From an uncultured Clostridia bacterium (GTDB lineage Bacteria; Bacillota; Clostridia; UMGS1810), in NCBI GenBank assembly GCA_934454585.1, contig CAKSFP010000004.1:83052-147051 (forward strand): DNA of 64,000 nucleotides, in the 5' to 3' direction. Positions 25,876-35,673 of the stretch are shown one piece after another. Below the pieces are notes generated by a model. The model was not told the DNA's origin. It did no database searches and worked only from the letters and a program-made list of their open reading frames with translations. Every line of letters starts with the position of its first letter. The stretch's first letter is position 1. Made by a program: the position numbers and the translations under genes.

Positions 25876-28014
25876 TTACACAATCCTCTTGAACTGTTTT
25901 TCAAGATTATATTTCGACATCTTAATCGTTATCGGTCTGCCGTGGGGGCAGGTGTTTATGTCGGGTAAAGAAAGTATCCGCTCCGCAAGACTCTCCATTT
26001 CCTGCATTGACAGTGCCTTGTTGCCCTTTACGGCACGCTTGCACGCCATGGTATGCAAGGCGTCCTCAAACAGCTCCGCACCGGCGTCCACACTGCCGTC
26101 GCCAAGCAATGTGACAATCTCGTCCACGGTGTCGCGTACAACATCTTCATCTTCGGCATAAGGTATCTGCCTTATAATGACACTGCGCTCGCCGAATACA
26201 TCCATGTCGAACCCAAGGCTTGAGAAAAAGTCGAAATTCTCTCTGCAAACCTCAAAATCCATGGGCGAAAAGTCCATTATTATCGGCAGCAAAAGCACCT
26301 GCGGCATCTGCCTTTTGTTGCGCCACTCATCCATGAGCTGTTCAAAATACAGCCGTTCGTGGGCGGCGTGCTGATCCATGAGGATCATGTCGTTGTCCAT
26401 CTGTAAGATGATATATGTGTTGAAAACCTGACCGCACACTTTGAAATCCGCAATTTTTGTTATGGGTTCATCATCCGGCTCGGGTTTGTTTTCTATGTTT
26501 GGCTCGGACGCCGTTTCGGCATCTTGAGTATCAGATATTTGCGATTTCTCCGCCGATTCGCTCATTGTTGCCGTAAGGACATCCGCAGCAGCCTCTGCCG
26601 CAGTTTCTTCCCTCACGCTGTGTCCCCCCGAACGGTGCGCAAGCCTTTCGGGAATGCTCTCGGGTTCTTCGTAAATATCGGCGACCGCAGTCTCGTGCAC
26701 TTTCGTGTCGGGTGATCCGGCTTCGGTTGGTTCTTCCGCCTGCAGCGGCTGCGCGGCAAACTCGATTTTTTCTCTGTCACATCCGTTGTCAATCGGTTGC
26801 CGCACCGTAGCGGAAACCGTGTTTTCACGCAGCACATCCTCTTTTTCCGCACTTTGCGCCTTTGGCGAATTTTCCGACTTGACCGGCATTCGAGTGCGGT
26901 CGACATTTGCCTTTATGTAGCTGTCCCGCAGCATATTTATCTCCTTGCGTTCCTCGCGCAAAGGAGTGTCATATGCCGGCGCTTTCATAATCTTTTGCGG
27001 CTCGGTGTGCACCATCATCTCAGGTACATACTTACTCTCTGACAATGTGTTCTTTATCGCCCAGTACACCGCCGAATAAATCTTTTTGTCGTCGGAGAAA
27101 CGCACTTCCATTTTTGTCGGATGCACATTCACATCCACAAAACCCGCGCCGAGATGCGTATTTAACACCACAACAGGAAATCTACCCGTCATAAGTGCGG
27201 TGCGGTATGCCTCGCTGACCGCGGCGGACATCAGCTTGCTGGAGATGTTTCTGCCGTTGATATAAAAAATCTGGTGACGCCTGTCCTTGCGCGCTATCGA
27301 CGCATTGCCTATGTATCCGCTGACTTCTATGCCGTCATCGGCAAATCTGACTTCACGCATATTGCGCGCGTAATCTTTGCCGAAAACGGTGTATATAGCA
27401 TCTATCAGTTTACCGCTGCCGTTTGACTGCAACACGGTTTTGCCGTTGTTGATAAACTTGACGGCAATCTCGGGATGTGCGAGTACAAGTTTGTTGACGA
27501 CATCGGTCACATATCCCGTCTCGGCGGCATCGCTCTTTAGAAATTTCATCCTGGCCGGAGTGTTGAAAAACAGATCACGCACTATAAAAGTGGTGCCGTT
27601 CGGGCAACCGGAGACATCACTCTCGGTTATCTCACCGCCCTCAACCGTCACGGAATAGCCGTATTGACTCTCGGCAGTCTTGGTGAAAACCTCGGTCCGT
27701 GACACAGCGGCAATGCTTGCAAGCGCCTCGCCGCGGAAACCGAGAGTATATATGGCGTTAAGGTCTGTTTGGGTTTTAATCTTGCTTGTGGCATGGCGCA
27801 AAAATGCGCGTTCCACTTCGTCCGCGGCTATGCCGCATCCGTTGTCGCACACACGGATGAATGTCATGCCGCCGCGTTTTATCTCTATGGTGATGCTTGT
27901 GCTGCCGGCATCCACGGAATTTTCCGCAAGCTCCTTGACCACAGAAGCAGGTCTTTCAACGACCTCTCCTGCGGCTATCATATTAGCTATTTCCGGCGGC
28001 AATACATTAATCAT
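25876..28014 (-). CDS. mutL: DNA mismatch repair endonuclease MutL
   Basis: 712 residues. N-terminal GHKL ATPase (ELAENSVDAGSTSI, DNGCGI, TLGFRGEALASIAAVSR, PNGTTFIVRDLFFNTPAR), a long low-complexity linker (about 370-520) and a C-terminal dimerisation/endonuclease domain. The metal motif DQHAAHERLYFE and C-terminal ACKRAVKGNK and CPHGRP are present, so this is the nicking type found in bacteria without MutH. Its start overlaps the mutS stop. Confidence 0.95.
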   Translation of the reverse strand: MINVLPPEIANMIAAGEVVERPASVVKELAENSVDAGSTSITIEIKRGGMTFIRVCDNGCGIAADEVERAFLRHATSKIKTQTDLNAIYTLGFRGEALASIAAVSRTEVFTKTAESQYGYSVTVEGGEITESDVSGCPNGTTFIVRDLFFNTPARMKFLKSDAAETGYVTDVVNKLVLAHPEIAVKFINNGKTVLQSNGSGKLIDAIYTVFGKDYARNMREVRFADDGIEVSGYIGNASIARKDRRHQIFYINGRNISSKLMSAAVSEAYRTALMTGRFPVVVLNTHLGAGFVDVNVHPTKMEVRFSDDKKIYSAVYWAIKNTLSESKYVPEMMVHTEPQKIMKAPAYDTPLREERKEINMLRDSYIKANVDRTRMPVKSENSPKAQSAEKEDVLRENTVSATVRQPIDNGCDREKIEFAAQPLQAEEPTEAGSPDTKVHETAVADIYEEPESIPERLAHRSGGHSVREETAAEAAADVLTATMSESAEKSQISDTQDAETASEPNIENKPEPDDEPITKIADFKVCGQVFNTYIILQMDNDMILMDQHAAHERLYFEQLMDEWRNKRQMPQVLLLPIIMDFSPMDFEVCRENFDFFSSLGFDMDVFGERSVIIRQIPYAEDEDVVRDTVDEIVTLLGDGSVDAGAELFEDALHTMACKRAVKGNKALSMQEMESLAERILSLPDINTCPHGRPITIKMSKYNLEKQFKRIV

Positions 28015-30614
28015 TCTTTATTTACCTCTTTTTGAAGTTGATATAATTCGTTAAGCGCCTCAATAGGCGTCATTGCCGACAGTTCAAGCCGTCTGATACG
28101 GTCGGCAAGCGGAGTCTCGCTCTGTGCAACCTCTTTTTTTGCGGCAATGCCGCTCTCTATGCCCGAGACGCTCAGTTCTGCGCTCGGCTCTGATTCTATG
28201 GCAGAGAGAATCTCTCTGGCACGGGTTATCACCTCGTGCGGCACATTGGCAAGGTATGCCACTTCTATGCCGAAGCTGTCGTCCGTACCTCCGCGAACAA
28301 TCTTGCGGAGAAAGGTTATCCCCTCGCCCTTTTTCTTCACGGCAACGGAATAGTTCTTCACGCCGTCCAGCTTGTCCTCAAGCTGAGTCAGTTCGTGATA
28401 ATGTGTAGAGAACAGCGACTTTGCACCGATCCTCTCACTGACATATTCCACAACAGACCATGCAATTGACAGTCCGTCAAAGGTACTCGTACCCCTGCCT
28501 ATCTCATCAAGTATAAGCAAACTGCTCTTGGTTGCACCGCGCAAGATGTTTGCTACCTCACTCATCTCAACCATAAAAGTGCTCTGACCTGACGCAAGGT
28601 CGTCCGATGCCCCCACACGAGTGAATATCTTGTCAACTATGCCCACACGGCACGCAGACGCCGGCACAAAAGAACCTATCTGTGCCATGAGAACAATGAG
28701 CGCCGTCTGTCGCATATAAGTGGATTTGCCCGCCATGTTTGGCCCTGTTATTATAGAAAACCGACTGTCGCCGGTGTCAAGATAAGTATCATTCGGTACG
28801 AAAAGCGAATCTGTGAGATACTTTTCCACAATGGGGTGCCTGCCGTCCCTGATGTCTATCACATCGGAATTATCCACCGTCGGTTTGACATAACCGTTCT
28901 CCGCCGCAACAGCCGCAAGAGAGCAGAGCACATCGGCAACGGACACAAGTGTCGCGCACTTCTGCAAGCGCTTTAAGTTTTTGTTGAGCTCACCGCGCAC
29001 ATACATAAAATCCTCATATTCCAGGTCGTTAATGCGCTCACGCGCGCCGAGAATGGAGTTTTCAAGTTCTTTCAGTTCCTGGGTGATATAGCGTTCGCAG
29101 TTGACGAGAGTCTGTTTGCGCACATAGTTGTCCGGCACTTTGTCTATCTGCGATTTAGACACCTCTATGTAATATCCGAAAACCTTGTTGTAGGATACCT
29201 TCATGTTCTTTATCTGAGTTGCCTCTTTTTCGCGCGCCTCAACCTCGGCTATTTTTTCCGCACCGTGCCCGGCAATATCACGCAGTCTGTCAAGTTCTTT
29301 GTCAAAGCCATCCTTTATCATGCCTCCCTCGCGCACAGTGAGCGGCGGTTCATCATTAACGGCATCGTGCAGCAGAGTGCACAGATCGCGCAGAGTGTCA
29401 AAATCACCCGAAAGCGACGAAAGCAACTGACTCTCGCACTGCGACAGTGCCGAGGCAATCTGCGGCAAAGCGTCAATACTTGTGCGCAGTGACACCAGAT
29501 CACGCGCGTTGCAAGTGCCGTAAACCACCTTGCTGATTATCCGTTCAATATCGTTTATACCCTTGAGCGCATCGGCAAAGGCGGCACGCAGTTCATACTT
29601 TTCCGTCAGCTCCGCAACCGAATCCAGGCGCATATTGATAAGCTTGGAGTTGACGAGCGGACGGTCGATCCATGCTTTTATGCGGCGCGTGCCCATGGCT
29701 GTCTTGGTCTTGTCCAGTATGCCGAAAAGCGAACCTTTCTTCGCCTTGTCGCGCATGGTCTCGGTTAGCTCCAGGTTGCGCCGTGAGCTGACATCTATGT
29801 CCATATATTCGTTGGTTTTATAATACTTGACTGACGACATATGCGACAGGTTGGTCTTTTGAGTCTCTTTGAGATATTCAAGTATCGCCCCGAGAGACCT
29901 GAGCGCAAGCTCCTTACCGTCAAGAGGTGTGTCTGAGAGTGACTGCCAGCCAAATTTCTCGCAGACAGCCTTTTTGCAGATTTCCGGCTCAAAATACTCA
30001 CTCTGGAGATATTCGCTGTAGAAATGGAAACGCTTATTAAGCTCCTCAAACATCTTTGAATACCTTGCGCCGCCGGGGCTTATGGCAATCTCGGCAGGCT
30101 GAAAGCACGCAAGGGTGCTCATGACCGCAGTTTCGTACACATCGCCGTCTATCTGGGTGGTTATAAGTTCACCTGTTGACACATCGGCAAACGACATTCC
30201 GCAGCCGTCATCGTCTATGTAGACGCACGAGAGAAAGTTGTTGTCAGCATTCGTCAGCACGGAATCTATGTTTGCCGTGCCGGGTGTAATCACGCGGATT
30301 ACATCCCTCTTGACGATGCCTTTTGCCGCCTTGGGGTCTTCCACCTGCTCACAAATGGCAACCTTGTAACCGTTTTTCACAAGCCTGGCTATGTAACCCT
30401 CCACGCTGTGAAACGGCACTCCGCACATAGGTGCGCGCTCCTTCATGCCGCAGTCCTTGCCCGTAAGGGTGATCTCGAGAACCTTTGACGCCGTAAGTGC
30501 GTCGTCAAAGAACATCTCATAAAAATCGCCCAGTCGGAAAAACAAAATGCAATCACTATACTCTTCTTTTATTTTCAGATATTGCTGCATCATCGGTGTG
30601 ACCGCTGTATCCAT
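28011..30614 (-). CDS. mutS: DNA mismatch recognition protein MutS
   Basis: 867 residues, MutS1 type. N-terminal mismatch-binding domain with the Phe-x-Glu wedge in FFRLGDFYEMFFDDA, core and clamp domains, and a C-terminal ATPase with Walker A TGPNMAGKSTYMRQ, Walker B LLILDEIGRGTSTFDG and STHYHEL. First of the coupled mutS-mutL-miaA run. Confidence 0.96.
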   Translation of the reverse strand: MDTAVTPMMQQYLKIKEEYSDCILFFRLGDFYEMFFDDALTASKVLEITLTGKDCGMKERAPMCGVPFHSVEGYIARLVKNGYKVAICEQVEDPKAAKGIVKRDVIRVITPGTANIDSVLTNADNNFLSCVYIDDDGCGMSFADVSTGELITTQIDGDVYETAVMSTLACFQPAEIAISPGGARYSKMFEELNKRFHFYSEYLQSEYFEPEICKKAVCEKFGWQSLSDTPLDGKELALRSLGAILEYLKETQKTNLSHMSSVKYYKTNEYMDIDVSSRRNLELTETMRDKAKKGSLFGILDKTKTAMGTRRIKAWIDRPLVNSKLINMRLDSVAELTEKYELRAAFADALKGINDIERIISKVVYGTCNARDLVSLRTSIDALPQIASALSQCESQLLSSLSGDFDTLRDLCTLLHDAVNDEPPLTVREGGMIKDGFDKELDRLRDIAGHGAEKIAEVEAREKEATQIKNMKVSYNKVFGYYIEVSKSQIDKVPDNYVRKQTLVNCERYITQELKELENSILGARERINDLEYEDFMYVRGELNKNLKRLQKCATLVSVADVLCSLAAVAAENGYVKPTVDNSDVIDIRDGRHPIVEKYLTDSLFVPNDTYLDTGDSRFSIITGPNMAGKSTYMRQTALIVLMAQIGSFVPASACRVGIVDKIFTRVGASDDLASGQSTFMVEMSEVANILRGATKSSLLILDEIGRGTSTFDGLSIAWSVVEYVSERIGAKSLFSTHYHELTQLEDKLDGVKNYSVAVKKKGEGITFLRKIVRGGTDDSFGIEVAYLANVPHEVITRAREILSAIESEPSAELSVSGIESGIAAKKEVAQSETPLADRIRRLELSAMTPIEALNELYQLQKEVNKE

Positions 30615-30647
30615 TTGCTCGCCTCTTTCGTATGCTTCTTATGTATA

Positions 30648-30690
30648 ATGCACCACATAGGGTGCAATTCATGTGCCATCGGGCACAATT
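30648..30690. repeat. Two short palindromes, TGCACC...GGGTGCA and GTGCC...GGCAC
   Basis: GCACCACATAGGGTGC and GTGCCATCGGGCAC lie in tandem before mutS, each followed by AATTCAT. Related units are seen at 10578 and 63292. The 124-base gap holds nothing else. Confidence 0.6.
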
Positions 30691-30738
30691 CATAAAATTA
30701 TTAATTCCAATTCATCACATCTGCCGCAGGAAGATGTA

Positions 30739-31137
30739 TCAGTGGCAACCCCTGCACGACGAACAGCTGCCGGAGCAACCGCTCTGCGCATCATCGCCCT
30801 TGACAAAGTGAACTATGATTCCGTTGACCTGATTTATCAATGATGAAAACTCTCTGTTCGCCTCAAGATAGGTATTTATTTTATCATTGGTACACAGCTT
30901 GATAAACTCCGCCTGAGCATCCATCTGAAGTTTGTCGTATTCCTCCTTGGTGAGGTCGGGTTTTGACGCTTTTTCCGAGAGTTGCGCACACTTTGCGTTG
31001 TATTCGCTCATCATCTTCTGCGCCGCCTCATCGGCAAGATATGTGTCCTCCGCCTCTTTTGATTTCTTAAACTCTTCACATTCGGCAATCATCATGCCGA
31101 GTTCTCTTGCTTTTGTGAGTATTTCGTCTCTGTTCAT
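30739..31137 (-). CDS. YlbF/YmcA-family protein with a cysteine-rich tail
   Basis: 132 residues from MNRDEILTK, start chosen because an ATG lies there after a weak purine run and the upstream frame runs into repeat-like sequence. All-helical YlbF-like core (about 1-110). The C-terminus CSGSCSSCRGCH holds four cysteines. In Bacillus, YlbF, YmcA and YaaT form a complex that carries iron-sulfur clusters and tunes RNase Y; the tail fits cluster binding by analogy. Lies between mutS and miaB. Confidence 0.8.
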   Translation of the reverse strand: MNRDEILTKARELGMMIAECEEFKKSKEAEDTYLADEAAQKMMSEYNAKCAQLSEKASKPDLTKEEYDKLQMDAQAEFIKLCTNDKINTYLEANREFSSLINQVNGIIVHFVKGDDAQSGCSGSCSSCRGCH

Positions 31138-31247
31138 ATATAAATCTCCGTAAATATTATTTTTTGCCGATTTCGCGCAAGCTTTGCACAACGGTCGCGG
31201 ACTGTTTTCTGCCGCGAAAGGTGCGCTTTGCTCCGAAATCGAGTCTT

Positions 31248-31280
31248 TTGTGTGAGCGAGCCAAAATAAAATATACACAC
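31248..31280 (+). repeat. Class A hairpin remnant, right half only
   Basis: TGTGAGCGAGCCAAAATAAA then ATATACACAC matches the right core and arm of class A. No matching left arm is seen in 31138-31247, which instead has an imperfect inverted pair (GATTTCGCGCAAGC and GCTTTGCTCCGAAATC). Confidence 0.65.
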
Positions 31281-31300
31281 AGGAGACGGCTCATCTGCCG

Positions 31301-32713
31301 TCAATCAACAACTTCTCCTATCAGCGACCATGTGCGCGCCTCGGTGATCTTCACCTGTGCGAAGCTGCCTATAAGCGACGAATCTCCGCAAAAGTTGACC
31401 GTCTTGCCGCCCTCGGTGCGCCCGGTGAGCACATCGGCATTGGTCTTACTCGGCCCCTCCACAAGCACGGTGAGTTCTCTCCCGACATAACTGTCGTTTA
31501 TCTCGCGCGATATCTCGTCCTGAACCTCAAGCAGTTTATTAAAGTTCTCCTTCTTCTCCCCGGGAGTGATGACATCGTCCATCTTTGCCGCCGGTGTGCC
31601 CGGCCGGCGCGAATATATGAACGAAAACACCGAATCGTAACGAACTTGCCGCAGCATATCGAGAGTATCCTCGAACTGCTCGTTGGTCTCACCCGGGAAT
31701 CCGACTATTATGTCAGATGTCAGGGTGATGCCGGGCATCTTCGCTTTGATCTTGGCTATTTTTTCAAGATACTGTTCACGGGTGTAGCGGCGGTTCATGC
31801 GGCGCAGCACCTCATTGTTGCCTGCCTGTACGGGTAAGTGCAGCTGCTTGCACACCTTTGGCAGCTCCGCCATTGCGTCGATGAGTCTGTCACTGATGTC
31901 CTTTGGGTGGCTCGTCATAAATCTTATTCGCTCTATGCCGTTCACCTCGTGCACCATGCGGAGCAAATCCGCAAAATCTATATCTTCGTCAAGATCGTTT
32001 CCGTATGAATTGACATTCTGCCCGAGCAAGGTTATCTCCTTACAGCCGCCCTGCGCAAGAGTGCGCACTTCTTCAAGAATTTTTGCCTTGTCTCGGCTGC
32101 GCTCTCTGCCGCGTACATACGGCACTATGCAGTATGTGCAAAAATTGTTGCAGCCATACATGACAGATACCCATTCGCTCGGTCCGCCGCTGCGTGCCAC
32201 AGGCATATTCTCAGCTATGGTGCCGTCGTTGCATATGTCAAAAACGCGCGTGCCGTCAAGCAGAGCCTCATGCAGGAGCTCAGGGAAACGATACAGCGAG
32301 TGTGTGCCGAACACCAGTCCGACATGCTTATATCTGCGCTTTATCTGCTCCTGTATGTCCTTTTGCTGCATCATGCAGCCGCACACACCCACGATCAGCT
32401 CCGGGCGCTTTGCCTTGAGGTGCTTAAGCGCACCCAGGTTTCCGAAAACTTTCAGCTCGGCATTCTCTCTCACCGCGCAGGTATTGTATATGATCAGATC
32501 CGCTTCTTCGCGGTTATCCGTCATTTCATAACCCATTTCTTTTATCATGCCGATGAGCATCTCGGAGTCGCTGACATTTTGCTGACAGCCGTATGTCTCC
32601 ACAAACGCCCTTTTCATCTTGCTGCTGCGGCGAATTGCCTCGTGAACGGAATGGATTATTGATTTTTGTCTCTCTATTTCCTCAGGTGAAACATTTTTAT
32701 TCCTTTGTTCCAT
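31301..32713 (-). CDS. miaB: tRNA-i6A37 methylthiotransferase
   Basis: 470 residues. Radical-SAM enzyme that converts i6A37 to ms2i6A37. N-terminal cluster-binding domain (FVETYGCQQNVSDSE, CAVRENAE, GVCGCMMQQ), radical SAM motif GCNNFCTYCIVPYVRGRERSR (Cys-x3-Cys-x2-Cys) and a C-terminal TRAM domain. Start at 32713 (MEQRNKNV), with GGGGAG upstream. Acts on the product of MiaA encoded in the same run. Confidence 0.95.
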   Translation of the reverse strand: MEQRNKNVSPEEIERQKSIIHSVHEAIRRSSKMKRAFVETYGCQQNVSDSEMLIGMIKEMGYEMTDNREEADLIIYNTCAVRENAELKVFGNLGALKHLKAKRPELIVGVCGCMMQQKDIQEQIKRRYKHVGLVFGTHSLYRFPELLHEALLDGTRVFDICNDGTIAENMPVARSGGPSEWVSVMYGCNNFCTYCIVPYVRGRERSRDKAKILEEVRTLAQGGCKEITLLGQNVNSYGNDLDEDIDFADLLRMVHEVNGIERIRFMTSHPKDISDRLIDAMAELPKVCKQLHLPVQAGNNEVLRRMNRRYTREQYLEKIAKIKAKMPGITLTSDIIVGFPGETNEQFEDTLDMLRQVRYDSVFSFIYSRRPGTPAAKMDDVITPGEKKENFNKLLEVQDEISREINDSYVGRELTVLVEGPSKTNADVLTGRTEGGKTVNFCGDSSLIGSFAQVKITEARTWSLIGEVVD

Positions 32714-32813
32714 TATTATCTCCCCATAGTTTGCTACAATATATTTTATCACAAAAAGGGAAAAAAGTAAATATTTTTTCACATAATTCTACGACAAATC
32801 CGGGTTTGATTTT

Positions 32814-34961
32814 TCACTGCACATCTTTCATAGTGAGCGATATTCTGTTTTTGTCCCTGTTCACCTCAAGCACCTTTACTTTTACCACATCGCCGACAGA
32901 GAGCACATCTGTGGGGTGCTTGATATATGAATTGCTTATCTGCGAAATATGCACCAATCCGTCCTGATGCACGCCGACATCCACAAATGCGCCGAAATCT
33001 ATAACATTGCGCACCGTGCCCGTGAGCACCATGCCGGGGCGCAGATCTTCAATATTCATGATATCTTTCATGAGCACGGGACGCGGCATCTCGTCTCTGG
33101 GGTCGCGGTCGGGTTTTAGCAGAGAATCCGCAATGTCCGTCACGGTGGGCATACCCACACCGTGGTCGTCACAGAATTTTTTCATATCCATCATTCTCAT
33201 CCTCGGTTTAAGCTCACCCAGTGAGCCGCAGCGCACATCATCGGCACTGTAGCCGACTGCCGCAAGGAGGTCCGCCGCCACTGCGTATGACTCGGGGTGA
33301 ACACTTGTGGAATCAAACACCTGCTCCGCACCGTTTATCTTCAAGAACCCGGCGCACTGAGTAAAGGCTTTTTCGCCGAGTTTGGGCACTTTGAGCAGTT
33401 GTTTTCGGGATGAAAACTTGCCGTTTTCGTCTCTGTAGGCAACAATATTTTTCGCCACTGTGCCGTTGATGCCGGCAACATAGGACAGCAGTGCCGCCGA
33501 TGCGGTGTTAAGGTCAACGCCCACGCTGTTTACGCAGTTTTCCACCACTCCGGCAAGCGCGGCGGAGAGTTCTTTTTGATTCATATCGTGCTGATACTGA
33601 CCCACGCCGATTGCCTTTGGATCAATCTTTACAAGTTCCGAAAGCGGATCTTGTATTCTTCGTGCAATTGATGCGGCGCTGCGCTGTTCCACAGTGAAAT
33701 CGGGAAACTCCTCGCTCGCAAGTTTTGACGCAGAATAAACCGATGCCCCTGCCTCACTCACCATGGTGTAATACACCTCTTTGCCGATGCTCCGCAGCAC
33801 ATCACTTATGAATATCTCCGATTCCTTGGATGCGGTTCCGTTGCCTATGGCAACGAGATTCACATCGTATTTTTCTATGAGCTCCTTAACAACTCGCGCG
33901 CTCTTTTCCTTGTCGTGGTGCGGCAGAGTGCAGAAAACGACACCCGTGTCGCACACCATTCCGGTATCATCCACCACGGCAAGCTTGCAACCCGTGCGAT
34001 AGCCGGGGTCAACACCGAGCACGCGCAGTCCCTTGAAAGGCGGCTGCATGAGCAGATGATAAAGATTTTTTGAGAAAAGACCTATCGCCTCTTTCTCAGC
34101 CTTTTCGGTCAATTCTGCGCGGATTTCACGCTCGATTGACGGCTCTATTAGTCGCTTGTAAGCGTCGTCTACCGTATCCGTGAGTATACAGTCAAATATG
34201 GACGGGCGAATAATCTTTTTGCACAGATAAGCTGTTATCGCCTCTGCATCCGCCTCAATGCTCACTTTGAGAAAACCCTCTTTCTCTCCGCGGTTCATTG
34301 CAAGCACACGGTGCGGCGCAACACTCTTTACCGTCTGCGAAAAATCATAATACATGGAGTACACCGAATCTTCCTCAGTTGTGCCGACGCTCTTTATCAA
34401 GCCATCTGAAAAAGTCTTTTGTCTTATATGCTTGCGGTAATCCGCATCGTCCGATATCATCTCGGCAATTATGTCGCACGCACCGGCAAGCGCCGCCTCG
34501 GCAGACTCCACACCTTTTTCGTTGTCAATATATTCTGCTGCAATGTCGAGCGGATTGCCGCTTTGCTGCGTCTGAGCATACACAATTGCCGCCAGCGGTT
34601 CCAGTCCCCTATCCTTGGCAACCGACGCACGGGTTCGCCTCTTTGGACGATACGGACGATAGATATCCTCAAGTTCCGCCAGGGTAACGGCGGCATCTAT
34701 CTTGCCCCTTAATTCATCCGTAAGCTTATTCTGTTCGTCAATCAGTTTTATTATCTCGTTGCGGCGCGCGTCGAGTGAACGCAGATATTCCAGCCTTGCT
34801 CCGAATTCACGCAAAACCGTGTCGTCAAGTGAGCCTGTCGCCTCTTTTCGGTAACGCGCTATGAAAGGAATGGTGTTGCCCTCGTCAATGAGTTTTATGG
34901 TGTTCTCTGCCTGCCACGGCTGCAAGCCGAGTTCTTCGCTGATTATTTCTATTTCGTTCAT
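32814..34961 (-). CDS. tex: Tex-family S1 RNA-binding protein
   Basis: 715 residues. Tex N-terminal helical domain (ELGLQPWQAENTIKLIDEGNTIPFIARYRKEATGSLD), YqgF-like nuclease fold (RVLGVDPGYRTGCKLAVVD), helix-hairpin-helix region (GVDLNTASAALLSYVAGIN) and a C-terminal S1 domain (GMVLTGTVRNVIDFGAFVDVGVHQDGLVHISQIS). Binds nucleic acid and affects transcription or RNA turnover. It ends two bases before the start region of the rsuA-like gene. Confidence 0.95.
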   Translation of the reverse strand: MNEIEIISEELGLQPWQAENTIKLIDEGNTIPFIARYRKEATGSLDDTVLREFGARLEYLRSLDARRNEIIKLIDEQNKLTDELRGKIDAAVTLAELEDIYRPYRPKRRTRASVAKDRGLEPLAAIVYAQTQQSGNPLDIAAEYIDNEKGVESAEAALAGACDIIAEMISDDADYRKHIRQKTFSDGLIKSVGTTEEDSVYSMYYDFSQTVKSVAPHRVLAMNRGEKEGFLKVSIEADAEAITAYLCKKIIRPSIFDCILTDTVDDAYKRLIEPSIEREIRAELTEKAEKEAIGLFSKNLYHLLMQPPFKGLRVLGVDPGYRTGCKLAVVDDTGMVCDTGVVFCTLPHHDKEKSARVVKELIEKYDVNLVAIGNGTASKESEIFISDVLRSIGKEVYYTMVSEAGASVYSASKLASEEFPDFTVEQRSAASIARRIQDPLSELVKIDPKAIGVGQYQHDMNQKELSAALAGVVENCVNSVGVDLNTASAALLSYVAGINGTVAKNIVAYRDENGKFSSRKQLLKVPKLGEKAFTQCAGFLKINGAEQVFDSTSVHPESYAVAADLLAAVGYSADDVRCGSLGELKPRMRMMDMKKFCDDHGVGMPTVTDIADSLLKPDRDPRDEMPRPVLMKDIMNIEDLRPGMVLTGTVRNVIDFGAFVDVGVHQDGLVHISQISNSYIKHPTDVLSVGDVVKVKVLEVNRDKNRISLTMKDVQ

Positions 34962-34962
34962 G

Positions 34963-35664
34963 TCACTTCTCCTCTAATCTGTCAATTTCTTCATCGGTCA
35001 ATTCCCTGTATTCGCCCGGCTGCAATGTTTCATCAAGCGGCAGATTGCCCATGCTGACTCTCTTTAAGTACATCACATTTTTACCAACGGATTCAAACAT
35101 CCGCTTTACCTGGTGAAACTTGCCCTCGCATAGGGTGACGAAACTTCGGTTTTTGCCCTCGCTGCGCTCCAGGCGCGCCGCCATGCAAACATATCCGTCG
35201 TCAAGCGCCACTCCGCTCTCAAACGCCGCTATGTCGTCATCCGTAACGGGCAAGTCGGATTCTACAAGATATTTTTTGTGAATGTGCTTCTTCGGTGAGA
35301 GTATGCGGTGGCAAAGGTCACCATCGTTGGTGAGAATGAGCATACCCTCCGTATCGATGTCCAGCCTGCCGGCAGGGAACGGCCCAAAGCTCAGTGAATA
35401 TTCGTCAAGCAAATCCGTCACGGTTGGCAGGCGTTTGTCGAAAGTGGCGCTCACATATCCGCCGGGTTTATTCATCATGATATATATGTATTTTTTGTAG
35501 CTGATGTTTTTGCCGTTTACGCACACCGCCGCGGCGTCCGGCACATGAAACGACGGATCGCGAACAGAGGCGCCGTCAATTGTGACGGCGCCCGCGCGCA
35601 CGAGTGATTTAATTTCTTTTCTTGTGCCGACTCCGCTGTCGGCAAGATATTTGTCAAGTCGCAT
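34963..35664 (-). CDS. RsuA/RluB-family pseudouridine synthase
   Basis: 233 residues. N-terminal S4 domain (MRLDKYLADSGVGTRKEIKSLVRAGAVTIDG) and a catalytic domain with the conserved Asp in AGRLDIDTEGMLILTNDGD. Length fits RsuA, which modifies 16S rRNA, but the exact site (RsuA versus RluE type) cannot be told from sequence. It lies ten bases after the SLH-protein gene. Confidence 0.9.
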   Translation of the reverse strand: MRLDKYLADSGVGTRKEIKSLVRAGAVTIDGASVRDPSFHVPDAAAVCVNGKNISYKKYIYIMMNKPGGYVSATFDKRLPTVTDLLDEYSLSFGPFPAGRLDIDTEGMLILTNDGDLCHRILSPKKHIHKKYLVESDLPVTDDDIAAFESGVALDDGYVCMAARLERSEGKNRSFVTLCEGKFHQVKRMFESVGKNVMYLKRVSMGNLPLDETLQPGEYRELTDEEIDRLEEK

Positions 35665-35673
35665 TTTTTCTCC